Shown here piece after piece: positions 25,820-33,229 of a stretch of DNA of 64,000 bases. The position numbers and the translations under genes are program-made. Each line of letters begins with the position of its first letter. Positions within the stretch are counted from its first letter, which is position 1. The notes under the pieces were generated by a model, which worked only from the letters and a program-made list of their open reading frames with translations, was not told the origin of the DNA and did not search any database. The DNA is from Limnohabitans sp. Jir61. Lineage in GTDB: Bacteria > Pseudomonadota > Gammaproteobacteria > Burkholderiales > Burkholderiaceae_C. The stretch is taken from positions 186,001 to 250,000 of the forward strand of contig NZ_NESD01000002.1 in assembly GCF_003063545.1 (NCBI RefSeq). Reading direction: 5' to 3'.

Positions 25820-25848
25820 CCACAGTCCTTGTTCATATAAATAACTGT

Positions 25849-26202
25849 ATGAACAAGTATTTGGCTACTGTGCGTGTAAAGGGACAAACTGTGAGGACTA
25901 TGGTCTTTGCGGATAGTTCGTTACACGCACGTTTAATTTTGGAATATCAGTTTGGAATTGGCAACGTTGTCAGCAACCCAACCCAATCCTCAAAAGCGAA
26001 TGAAGACTACACACCACTTGATGAAGTGATTGGCACCATCAAACCTATAAAGCCAATGAACCCACAGCAAGCAAAACTTGATTCGTTGAAGAAACAGAAA
26101 GAAGTTGCGTCCAACAACTTAAAGGCTGAACGTGACAGACAGAAAGTTGCGAAGGCACAGCAACAAATTCGTATGGCTACTACGCAAAAACCTGTTGCGT
26201 AA
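25849..26202 (+). CDS. Hypothetical plasmid/element protein
   Basis: 117 residues. The N-terminal half is MNKYLATVRVKGQTVRTMVFADSS followed by LHARLILEYQFGIGNV, a small strand-strand-helix fold. The C-terminal half is a charged helix (LDSLKKQKEVASNNLKAERDRQ). No functional assignment. It is 29 bp after the DUF6641 gene and probably co-transcribed. Confidence 0.6.
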   Translation: MNKYLATVRVKGQTVRTMVFADSSLHARLILEYQFGIGNVVSNPTQSSKANEDYTPLDEVIGTIKPIKPMNPQQAKLDSLKKQKEVASNNLKAERDRQKVAKAQQQIRMATTQKPVA

Positions 26203-26226
26203 TTTCAAAGCCCATACGAGATCTCT

Positions 26227-26383
26227 ACCCCCACCAGTTTTAATCTAACACCCCCAGTGTTTTAGCCTCGTAGTTTTTTGAGGCTTAACTACTTTTTCGT
26301 CACCCCCACCAGTTTTTGACCACACCCCCTACCGTTTGTAAGCACACCCCCTATGTGCGTCACCTCATAAATCACGCACCCCC
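26227..26383. repeat. Iteron-like ACCCCC array (candidate origin)
   Basis: Six same-strand ACCCCC hexamers begin at 26227, 26250, 26302, 26324, 26346 and 26378. The intervals 23, 52, 22, 22 and 32 bp are close to whole numbers of helical turns, putting them on one face of the DNA. Two extend to ACCCCCACCAGTTTT. The array follows the DUF6641 operon in a 430-bp stretch without genes (26203-26629). It fits iterons of an origin or a partition site. Confidence 0.5.
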
Positions 26384-26629
26384 ATACGTGCGACAACAAA
26401 CTCAAAAAAAAACAAAAACACCAAAAAGATGCGAAATCAACGGGTTTTTGGTGATTTTTATGTCGTTTTTGAAATCTCTGAGAAGACGGATGACAGGCAT
26501 AGCAAAAATGGTCACGCTGTAAAAAGCCCTACACGCTGTCGTTTTTTATTCCGCAACTGAGACGGCTTATATGTTCTCTAAACGTGCGTTGTAGGGCTGG
26601 TCTAACGTTGGTGTGAAGCCCAATTTGCT

Positions 26630-26995
26630 TCAGTACTCACTTGTCAGCATCAACACCCAAAACTCACCCGTCCAACAGCCGTAGAGTGTGATAGCAGATA
26701 GTGGGAAATCTGTGTATTCAATCTTCTGCTTTGCTAACACCCTACCGTTGCCATCTTCAATTGATACAGAGGCTGAATGATTTATTTTTGTTAGTTTTAG
26801 GCAAGTGAACCAATCTTTGTTGTGATCAACACCGCTCAAGTGCGATGCGTACACATCAAACAACCAAAAGCACTCTGCGGCTTCAGCAAGGTAGCGTGAG
26901 CCCTCTGTGAGCAAGACTGTGCGTGTCAATCTTGCTAACTGATCACAACCTGTGAACTGTTTCAGAGTTGTCAGCAATTCATTTTCTTCAACCAT
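26630..26995 (-). CDS. DUF6876-like protein
   Basis: 121 residues. It matches, from memory, the DUF6876 pattern: LLTEGSRYLAEAAECFWLFDVYASH, then W-x-x-KL and strand IEDGNGRVLAKQKIEYTDFPLSAITLYGCW, ending VLMLTSEY. The family is common on plasmids and integrative elements, function unknown. It lies alone between the iteron array and the integrase cluster. Confidence 0.7.
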   Translation of the reverse strand: MVEENELLTTLKQFTGCDQLARLTRTVLLTEGSRYLAEAAECFWLFDVYASHLSGVDHNKDWFTCLKLTKINHSASVSIEDGNGRVLAKQKIEYTDFPLSAITLYGCWTGEFWVLMLTSEY

Positions 26996-27081
26996 TTCTG
27001 TGTTCCTTTAAGTGTGAACACAGTATTAGTTCTACGCATCAAATGGACAACCTGAGTCCTGCCAAACTGGCGGTGTATTCG

Positions 27082-27366
27082 TTACTTCAAGCCACCTAAC
27101 GCTTCGTATAAATCATCGTAAACACGCTCTCTCACTCGCCTGTCAAAAGCATTTCCATCAGACTCTGATTTAACTAATTCAGAAACCGTTTCTGCGTATG
27201 CTGTTTTGTGCCAAAGATGATCACTCAAAAGATCAAAGATGTGACGGTCTATCTCTACATCATCAAAGAAAAAATTCCTCTTTCCTAATTCGTACTCAAT
27301 TTCAAGCAGTCTTTCAGTCAACGACCTCACTAACTCTTGTTGTAGGTCAGCGTATTTGTCATTCAT
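27082..27366 (-). CDS. Small hypothetical protein upstream of the Rep-side region
   Basis: 94 residues from ATG 27366 with GAGG 7 bp upstream (a GTG at 27369 is an alternative). Acidic and helical (YADLQQELVRSLTERLLEIEYELGKRN; VRERVYDDLYEALGGLK). It begins 9 bp after the integrase stop codon and is co-directional, so it may be co-transcribed with it. A directionality-factor role is conceivable by position and size, but it is acidic with no clear DNA-binding motif. Confidence 0.5.
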   Translation of the reverse strand: MNDKYADLQQELVRSLTERLLEIEYELGKRNFFFDDVEIDRHIFDLLSDHLWHKTAYAETVSELVKSESDGNAFDRRVRERVYDDLYEALGGLK

Positions 27367-27374
27367 CACTTACC

Positions 27375-28787
27375 TCACTTGGCTTTGACAGATTTCTTAG
27401 CAGTCGTTTTCTTAGGGGCTGTTTTTCTGGCTAACAACTCAGCCTTCTTCTTTGCTTGTGCTGACTGATAGATTTCTTCAACCGTTGAAGTTGAAGCAAT
27501 TCTTCGTCGTGTTTCTTGTCCACGCAATTGCTCTGTTGCTTCAATTACTTTCAGATGACTGTAGTGACGCTCAATCATCAGCACACTTGTACCCATCTGT
27601 TTGGCAAGCGTGTGAATTGGCACTTTATCGTGCGTCAGTGCCAGCGTTGCGTATGTGTGACGGAAACTGTAGAAAACACGGTTCTGCTCTGTCTTTGGGT
27701 CGTACAGCAAGTTGTGCTCATCCAAGTAACGCTCAAACATATGTTGAAACGCAGGACTGACGTCTTGCTTCTTTTCTTTTGTACGCAATACGAAGTCATC
27801 ATTGTTTGGTGTCACAACATCTTTGAATGGATCAATGATGTTATTTCTAACGCCATAAACACGACGAGCAATACGTTCAAGCACTTTGACCGTTGGCTGT
27901 CGTCCAACTATTTCACGTGTACCCGTCTTACCAGTAACAATTAACTCAACACCTCTGTTTAGATCAGTCAGAACAATCTCTTCTTCAGTACCGTCGTCCA
28001 AAACTGATTTTTCGCCAGTGTGTATTTGTTTTGGATTCATAGTGAACTTGATCTGTTTCCATTTCAAATTCATCAACTCTTTGCCAGGTCTTGCTCCTGT
28101 ATCTATCAGCATCTCTGAATAGTCACGCATTATTTGACGCATCTCTTTGCTGTGTGCGTTACGTGCTCGTTCAATCCACGCTTCAAAGTTGTTGATGACA
28201 GCCTGTATCTCTGTCAATGTGAAGGCTGGATGACGTGTGCTCTTCTTACCTTTCGCCTCAAGTTTTGGACGATTGAGATCAGTTAAGAAGTTACGCAGAA
28301 CAGCCTCATCAAACACCAAGTTCAGTGCGGCGTTTTGACTGAGCATCGTGCTGTTGCTTGGCGTTCTTTCCATCATTCGTATGCGTTCAGCATCCAAGTG
28401 ATCAAGTGCTGTGCTATCAATGTTTGTGATCAGCCTGTTGCCCAATATTGGAATCAAGTACTCATTGATGATGCGTATGTAATCTTTGTACGAGACTTTG
28501 CCATCACCGTTGGCTAACTTCTGCTCCATACGCTGTACGGCAAGTTTGGCAACATCTCTAAACTTACGTGTGATGACTGGCAGGTTGTCGTGCTTGCGAA
28601 TTTCCGCACGTATCTTTATCGCCTTCGCTACCTCTTTGGCATCTTTCAACTTGCGTTCTTTAGTTGAGGCACGTTGCCAAACACCATCAACTTTGTAGCG
28701 GCATTGCCAAATTGAACTTCGCTCTCGTCTGTAAACGACAAGTTCGTTTTCTGTGACTATGTGTGTCGTTTCAAGTTTGGCGGACAT
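27375..28787 (-). CDS. Tyrosine-type site-specific integrase, element B
   Basis: 470 residues, homologous throughout to the integrase at 7630-9063. The N-terminus is MSAKLETTHIVTENELVVYR; the core-binding domain includes YKDYIRIINEYLIPILGNRLITNI. Catalytic elements are DTGARPGKELMNLKW (Arg I), VTGKTGTREIV (Lys), YSFRHTYATLAL (Arg II plus His) and MGTSVLMIERHYSHL (Tyr; the usual second His is Thr). The tail is Lys-rich. The gene lies 101 bp downstream of tRNA(CAU)-2, within 600 bp of the right core, as expected for the integrase that acts there. Confidence 0.92.
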   Translation of the reverse strand: MSAKLETTHIVTENELVVYRRERSSIWQCRYKVDGVWQRASTKERKLKDAKEVAKAIKIRAEIRKHDNLPVITRKFRDVAKLAVQRMEQKLANGDGKVSYKDYIRIINEYLIPILGNRLITNIDSTALDHLDAERIRMMERTPSNSTMLSQNAALNLVFDEAVLRNFLTDLNRPKLEAKGKKSTRHPAFTLTEIQAVINNFEAWIERARNAHSKEMRQIMRDYSEMLIDTGARPGKELMNLKWKQIKFTMNPKQIHTGEKSVLDDGTEEEIVLTDLNRGVELIVTGKTGTREIVGRQPTVKVLERIARRVYGVRNNIIDPFKDVVTPNNDDFVLRTKEKKQDVSPAFQHMFERYLDEHNLLYDPKTEQNRVFYSFRHTYATLALTHDKVPIHTLAKQMGTSVLMIERHYSHLKVIEATEQLRGQETRRRIASTSTVEEIYQSAQAKKKAELLARKTAPKKTTAKKSVKAK

Positions 28788-28847
28788 AAACGCACTTTAA
28801 TTTCAAAACGACAAAAGAGCAACCAAGTAAGTGTGTAGTGTCTAAAC

Positions 28848-28880
28848 AAAAAAAAGAGAACTGCTTTTACACAGTCCTCT
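28848..28880 (-). terminator. Rho-independent terminator of tRNA(CAU)-2
   Basis: On the minus strand AGAGGACTG, loop TGTAAAAG, CAGTTCTCT (one G-U), followed by a run of seven or eight T. It starts 8 bp after the tRNA CCA. The same placement is seen for tRNA(CAU)-1. Confidence 0.8.
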
Positions 28881-28888
28881 TTCCTCGT

Positions 28889-29177
28889 TGGTAGGGCGTG
28901 ACAGACTTGAACTGTCGACCAAAGGATTCCGCTTTGTGTGACTTTCGCCACTCGCTGGACTTTGCCTTCACCATATTGACTGCTCAACTTAGGCGGGTGC
29001 CGTCAAGTCTCTACACGTTCCAAAATGCTTTCGCAATAAGGCTTCGCTCGACATTGCCGTATGTGTTGCCACACTTAGGTTTCATCGAATTTGACACCAT
29101 CCCTTACACAGTTTCCACGTGTAAGGCACATTTGAGAAATATGAGTCCTCTGCTCTAACCAACTGAGCTAACGCCCC
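28889..29177 (-). tRNA. tRNA(CAU)-2 interrupted by an Azoarcus-type group I intron
   Basis: The 5' exon is 29177-29141 and the 3' exon 28928-28889. Joined: acceptor GGGGCGT/ACGCCCT, D stem GCTC/GAGC, anticodon stem GAGGA/TCCTT, loop CTCATAA with anticodon CAT, T stem GACAG/CTGTC, encoded CCA. The intron lies right after the anticodon (36/37), the position I recall for Azoarcus tRNA-Ile(CAU). It may be tRNA-Ile2 or elongator tRNA-Met: C5-G68 is present but 4-69 is G-C, so identity is open. The 5' exon and leader are identical over 43 bp to the orphaned host half at 29328-29370. A promoter-like TACAAT lies about 12 bp upstream. Confidence 0.88.
28929..29140 (-). ncRNA. Group I intron (IC3-like, 212 nt) in tRNA(CAU)-2
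   Basis: Sequence order closely follows the Azoarcus tRNA-Ile intron as I recall it: GGGATGGTGTCAAATTCG, GAAACCTAAG, ACGGCAATGTCGAGCGAAGCC, GTGTAGAGACTTGACGGC, GGTGAAGGCAAAGTCCAG and GAGTGGCGAAAGTCACACAAAG. P1 is clear: exon CAT pairs with guide GTG with U-G at the splice site, extended by ATTT-CTC-AAAT. P7 pairs GACTT (29009-29005) with AAGTC (28962-28958). The last base is G. There is no ORF. All elements needed for self-splicing seem present. Confidence 0.92.
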
Positions 29178-29200
29178 TTAAAAAGTGATTGTACGTGGTC

Positions 29201-29216
29201 GTTTTTATATAAAAAC
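29201..29216. promoter_or_regulatory. Palindrome GTTTTTATATAAAAAC upstream of tRNA(CAU)-2
   Basis: Perfect 16-bp palindrome 24 bp upstream of the tRNA 5' end, in the probable -35 region of the tRNA promoter. It is the right-end copy of the TTTTTA-NN-TAAAAA family of element B, so the regulator of the element may also touch tRNA expression or the integrase-attachment complex (inference). Confidence 0.5.
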
Positions 29217-29227
29217 AGCCCTCAAAA

Positions 29228-29245
29228 GTGTGTAAGCGGTGTGTA
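29228..29245. repeat. Arm-type repeats at right end of element B
   Basis: GTGTGTA at 29228-29234 and 29239-29245 (11-bp period), 82 bp inside the right core. The left end of the element has GTGTGTAG twice (9696-9715). Shared motif at both ends is the strongest evidence for the limits of element B. Confidence 0.5.
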
Positions 29246-29326
29246 GTGTTTTATACACAGGCTTAAGACACGCAACTTGTTGTTTTATAAGGGTTTTTTA
29301 CGATTATGAGAACTTTTTTAATAGAT

Positions 29327-29333
29327 TATGAGT
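29327..29333. other. Right attachment core of element B (attR)
   Basis: TTATGAG, preceded by AATAGA as in element A (AATAGG at 9627-9632), and continuing rightward into an intact 5' half of a tRNA(CAU) gene. A further TTATGAG 24 bp to the left (29303-29309) has no tRNA half attached; the alignment with element A shows it is internal end sequence. Confidence 0.65.
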
Positions 29334-29364
29334 CCTCTGCTCTAACCAACTGAGCTAACGCCCC
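29328..29364 (-). pseudogene. Orphaned 5' half of the host tRNA(CAU) gene
   Basis: Reading leftward from 29364: acceptor strand GGGGCGT, D arm, GAGGACTCAT up to the anticodon, then element DNA. No matching 3' half (ACGCCC type) follows. It is identical over 37 bp, 43 with the leader, to the 5' exon of tRNA(CAU)-2. This is the expected product of recombination in the anticodon loop: the host gene is cut in two and its 3' half should lie at the far left end of the island. The flank 29371-29678 shows only a short GC-rich inverted repeat (29394-29409) and no gene. Confidence 0.75.
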
Positions 29365-29678
29365 TTAAAACAGAGTGATTCTAGGCGCTAGACCGCCCCG
29401 AATCGGGCGCTCAACCATGAAGCAGACTTCAAAGACGATGCAAAAGTCACTTATTGAAGTTGAGACCTTGTAAGCCGTTGATTTCAATGGGAATTTTATT
29501 AATTACAAAGTTATCAACCCATTGATGCATCTTCTGCTCCAACCAATGAAGTCATCGCTCCAACACAAGCAATAGCTATGAATGGGGCTGAATCAGGACA
29601 TTCAAGTATTCCGCTGTGAGGTCGAAACATCTGTGTACGGCACTGATTTCAGCGCCACAGATCGTATTGACACACGCC

Positions 29679-31607
29679 ATGACCTTCGAGATTCTCAGCT
29701 CTCTCAAGAGCCACATCATTCGCTGGCCACGCCATTTATTGATGGCTGGCGGCCTTTGCTTGCTCGTCGCATGTGGCGGCGGGGGCGGCGGCGGGGGATC
29801 AACCACGTCAGCCACATACACAGCACCCGCAGCACCGCAACCCAGTTTGGTCAGGACAGATGGTGGTAACACTACGAACCCAGGTTATCCAGCCCTCTTT
29901 GTGCCATTGTTTAGTTACGGCGCAGGTAGCTTGAGCGCAAGTGACGGCTCTTTCACAAACAGAACTGTTAATTCTGGCGAGGCCATTCGAGTTACGCCAT
30001 TAACAAATACGACGTACACACTTGTTGTCAGCTATCAAGACCCAACGACTGTTCGTCCTTCGATACTGCAAACTGCACCTGTGACACTTAGTGTGAGTGT
30101 GAACACGCCACCAGCCATCGTGCCAGACGTGATATTGGACATTTCAGCGAATACCGTTTTACGCGGTGGCTCAGTCACATTGACGCCAACTTTCCCGACA
30201 CATCCAGATCTCACAATTGATACGGCTACGACTGGCATAGTGACAGGCAACGATGAATCCACATTCATTCGCATGAGCTCAGGGGCCAGCACGACAATCA
30301 CTAACCTGCAAGCTGACACGCCATTCAAACTTCGCGTCACTTATATAGACAATCGATATTCATCTCATCCTAGCTATATCAAGACTGCCGAACAAATTGT
30401 TTCCATAACAACAGGTGCAGGAACAATTGGCACGGCCGCAGATATGAATATTGCGCGAAGCGATTTCACGGCAACGCCGCTTTACAACGGTCAAGTTTTA
30501 GTTTGCGGTGGCGTGAACAACGCAACTCCAGGTGTTTCTACCGTTTTAAATTCCTGCGAACTCTACGATCCGTTCTTCGGCACATGGACGGCCACGCGTC
30601 CTATGGCAACCGTTCGTCGCGGACACACTGCAACTTTATTGAGCAGCGGTAAGGTCTTGGTGGCTGGTGGTTACGACGGCACTGTCGCTACAACTGCGCT
30701 TAAGACCACTGAAATTTATGACCCAGGCAGCAGATCGTGGTCTGCAGGCACTCCCCTGATTGAGGCGCGTACAGGCCATACGGCAACCTTGCTCAACAGC
30801 GGAAAAGTGCTGATCGCAGGAGGTGCAGTGAGCTCTGGCAAAGGCACAGTGGTGGAGTTGTTTGATCCGAGCACATTAACGGGCATCATGACAGCTACTG
30901 GTAGTTTGAACGTTGCACGACAACAGCACACAGCAACGCTATTGCCAAACGGACAAGTCCTTATCGCTGGCCGTAACGACAGCGAGGGTGCACCGCGCAA
31001 TACCAATGGTGACTTGGTGGATTCAACAACCACCGAAATTTACGATGATGTTGCAGGCACATGGAGCTTAGGCCCGGTCATGAACGTGGGCAGAAAAGCT
31101 CATGCAGCAACACTCCTCAATCCAACTTACAGCACTGCAACAACTGCTAACACTGTGGTTTCAAAATTCCAAGTGCTGATTACAGGTGGATCTGGGAATT
31201 TGGCCAGCAGCAAGGCCGAAATATTGACTCGAACCGTCACGATTGCGACGGCTGCAGTCACCACTGGCGGCGTCACCACCCCTGCAGTCACAACCACGGC
31301 TTGGACTAAAGGCTCACTCATTACGATGCCGGAAGAACGATCATTCCACACAAGCACACTGCTGGACTCTGGTGATGTACTGCTAACTGGTGGCAAGAAC
31401 TTACTTTTAAATGATGTAATCAGCACTGATGTATTTAAGCTAGACACTACAACGTTTGCGGATCATTCAATTCAGAAAAACTTGAACTTTGCACGCTCTA
31501 TGCACAGAAGCGTTAAGTTAACAAGTAGTTCTGTTTTGATCATGGGCAACTACTACACCACTGCTGGCACAGCTGATAAAAAAGCTGAGCTGTGGTCTCC
31601 ACAATAA
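29679..31607 (+). CDS. Kelch-repeat lipoprotein
   Basis: About 642 residues from ATG 29679; GTG 29616 opens the frame but has no ribosome site. The signal segment HLLMAGGLCLLVAC is a lipobox with Cys followed by a run of eight Gly, a style common in betaproteobacterial lipoproteins. Residues 60-260 look like Ig-like/Fn3-like strands. The rest consists of kelch-like units (RRGHTATLLSSGKVLVAGGYDG; ARTGHTATLLNSGKVLIAGG; ARQQHTATLLPNGQVLIAG) forming a beta-propeller. Probably outer-membrane anchored; ligand unknown. It is the first chromosomal gene beside the island. Confidence 0.8.
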   Translation: MTFEILSSLKSHIIRWPRHLLMAGGLCLLVACGGGGGGGGSTTSATYTAPAAPQPSLVRTDGGNTTNPGYPALFVPLFSYGAGSLSASDGSFTNRTVNSGEAIRVTPLTNTTYTLVVSYQDPTTVRPSILQTAPVTLSVSVNTPPAIVPDVILDISANTVLRGGSVTLTPTFPTHPDLTIDTATTGIVTGNDESTFIRMSSGASTTITNLQADTPFKLRVTYIDNRYSSHPSYIKTAEQIVSITTGAGTIGTAADMNIARSDFTATPLYNGQVLVCGGVNNATPGVSTVLNSCELYDPFFGTWTATRPMATVRRGHTATLLSSGKVLVAGGYDGTVATTALKTTEIYDPGSRSWSAGTPLIEARTGHTATLLNSGKVLIAGGAVSSGKGTVVELFDPSTLTGIMTATGSLNVARQQHTATLLPNGQVLIAGRNDSEGAPRNTNGDLVDSTTTEIYDDVAGTWSLGPVMNVGRKAHAATLLNPTYSTATTANTVVSKFQVLITGGSGNLASSKAEILTRTVTIATAAVTTGGVTTPAVTTTAWTKGSLITMPEERSFHTSTLLDSGDVLLTGGKNLLLNDVISTDVFKLDTTTFADHSIQKNLNFARSMHRSVKLTSSSVLIMGNYYTTAGTADKKAELWSPQ

Positions 31608-31669
31608 TCAAGTTATTGCGTCGCAAGCCGATTCATGGTTCAACAATCTTCTTTCACGAATGGTGCCTT

Positions 31670-32239
31670 ATGAAAAAACTTCTCACATTGGCCGCTTTGG
31701 TAGTCGGCGCACAGGCAAGCTTTGCTCAGCCAGCCAAGCCTAGCTACTCCTACTATGAAGGCATCAACCTCAGCATGGGTGTGGCTCAGAACTCCACTGA
31801 AACTACGCCCTCCTCAGCAACGGCCAAGAGCAACACCAGCTTAGGCGTTGCAAAGATCAACTACACATTCGCTTTGGCATACCCAGCCAAATTGGGCGTG
31901 AGCGCTACCTTTGATTTGAAAAACTCCAAAGTTAGCGATACAGAATATTTAGCCATCAGCTCGCCCACCGAAGTCAGCATTGAGCCTGGCATTTTGCTCA
32001 TCAGCAACTCGTTGCTCTATGGCAAGCTGGGTACCTATTCAAGCCGCTACGAAGCAGGTGGCAACCCAAGCCGCAACTTAAGCGGCATGAGCTACGGCGT
32101 TGGTATCAAACATTACGTTTATGGTCAAAACTTCATTCAAGGCGAATTGACTCAGCGCACAGCAGACGGCGGCGCAGGATTGGCTGGCGTGAAATTCAAA
32201 CAGGGTCAGGCTGCGCTTTTGGTCGGCTTCAATTTCTAA
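31670..32239 (+). CDS. Exported small beta-rich protein (putative outer-membrane protein)
   Basis: 189 residues from ATG 31670. Signal peptide MKKLLTLAALVVGAQASFAQ with an AxA-type cleavage. The mature part alternates hydrophobic strands (YYEGINLSMGVAQ; LGVAKINYTFALAYPAKLGVSATFDLK; GVKFKQGQAALLVGFNF) and ends in Phe, as outer-membrane barrels do. The upstream extension to 31592 lies within the kelch gene and is unlikely. No family is recognised. Confidence 0.65.
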   Translation: MKKLLTLAALVVGAQASFAQPAKPSYSYYEGINLSMGVAQNSTETTPSSATAKSNTSLGVAKINYTFALAYPAKLGVSATFDLKNSKVSDTEYLAISSPTEVSIEPGILLISNSLLYGKLGTYSSRYEAGGNPSRNLSGMSYGVGIKHYVYGQNFIQGELTQRTADGGAGLAGVKFKQGQAALLVGFNF

Positions 32240-32282
32240 GCGACTCCGGCTTTAAATCAGCGAGGGATTTATCATCCCTCGC

Positions 32283-33224
32283 ATGAAACTCTCCCCCAGA
32301 GCCCTCGGGCTCACCTGCGCTGTATTGACGGTGCTCATCTGGTCGTCCTTCATTGTGGTGGCCAGAGCATCGGCAGCGCACACCCTTCTCCCCCTCGACA
32401 TAGGTTTTCTGCGCATCCTCGGCGCGGGCTGCGTGTTGCTGCCTTGGGGTTGGTGGCTGATGCGTACTCAGCGTCAGTCGGGTGAACGTTCTGGCTCCTT
32501 CATGGGCTTATCGCCCCTGCCGTGGCGCATCACGGCGCTGGGTGGTTTCTTTGGCAGCATGCTCTACGCCATGCTGGCCTATTCAGGCTTTTTCTTTGCA
32601 CCCGCAGCACATGCCTCGGTGTTGATGCCAGGCAGTTTGCCGCTGTGGACATCACTGTTAGCCATCGTGGTGCTGCATGACCACATCACACGCGCTCGTG
32701 CCATCGGCCTCGCTTGCATTGTCTTGGGAGACCTTTTTGTGGGCGGAGCCAGTTTGCTCAAAGCCTTTCATGGTGGCGAAGTCTGGAAGGGCGACTTGCT
32801 CTTCATGAGCGCTGCCTTTTGCTGGGCTTGCTACACCGTGCTGGTGCGCCGTCATTCACTCGACCCTGTGCGCGCCACCATCGCCATCACCGCATTTTCG
32901 TGCACCACCTTTATTCCAGCTTATGCCTTGGCGTCTTATGCGGGTTGGGTACCTAGCCATCTGTCTATCGCTCCAGTTGGAGAAATGGTGTTTCAAGCGA
33001 TATACCAAGGCATTGGCTCTGTTGTAATTTCAGGCATTACCTTCAACGTGATGATTCGCCACTTTGGCCCCGTACGTTCAACCATGATTACCGCCTTAGT
33101 GCCGGGCCTGTCTGCGTTAGGTGCGGTGGTATTTTTGAATGAGCCGATGAGCCTGAACTTGCTGGCAGGCTTGGCCATGGTGACTTGCGGCATTTTGTTT
33201 GGCGTGCGCTTGCCAAAACCTTAA
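32283..33224 (+). CDS. EamA/DMT-family transporter
   Basis: 313 residues, ten predicted membrane segments in two EamA repeats (residues about 8-150 and 165-308), e.g. LTCAVLTVLIWSSFIVVARASA and GDLLFMSAAFCWACYTVLVRR. Likely an inner-membrane exporter of metabolites or amino acids; substrate cannot be predicted. It is convergent with hrcA, 5 bp between stops. Confidence 0.85.
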   Translation: MKLSPRALGLTCAVLTVLIWSSFIVVARASAAHTLLPLDIGFLRILGAGCVLLPWGWWLMRTQRQSGERSGSFMGLSPLPWRITALGGFFGSMLYAMLAYSGFFFAPAAHASVLMPGSLPLWTSLLAIVVLHDHITRARAIGLACIVLGDLFVGGASLLKAFHGGEVWKGDLLFMSAAFCWACYTVLVRRHSLDPVRATIAITAFSCTTFIPAYALASYAGWVPSHLSIAPVGEMVFQAIYQGIGSVVISGITFNVMIRHFGPVRSTMITALVPGLSALGAVVFLNEPMSLNLLAGLAMVTCGILFGVRLPKP

Positions 33225-33229
33225 GCCGC

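Larger units (their letters stand above)
9633..29333. mobile_element. Element B: integrative element with type III R-M, Rep and intron-tRNA module
   Basis: Bounded by TTATGAG cores at 9633-9639 and 29327-29333, the latter fused to a host tRNA half. Both ends carry paired GTGTGTA(G) repeats (9696-9715 and 29228-29245) and a TTTTTA-NN-TAAAAA palindrome (9728-9741 and 29202-29215). Three more copies of that palindrome lie inside (19084, 22653, 23144). Cargo covers R-M and modification genes, a small-gene cluster and a Rep/ori-like segment. The integrase and intron-tRNA sit at the right end, as in element A. The limits are inferred; a circular junction PCR would confirm them. Confidence 0.65.

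Noticed and set aside
26403-26440. A-rich run near the iteron array as a DNA-unwinding element
   Set aside because: The stretch is AT-rich but so is most of element B; position alone is not enough evidence to annotate it.
29303-29309. TTATGAG 24 bp left of the right core as remnant of a third element
   Set aside because: Element A has the same spacing from its T-run block to its terminal core, so this position is internal end sequence; there is no attached tRNA half.
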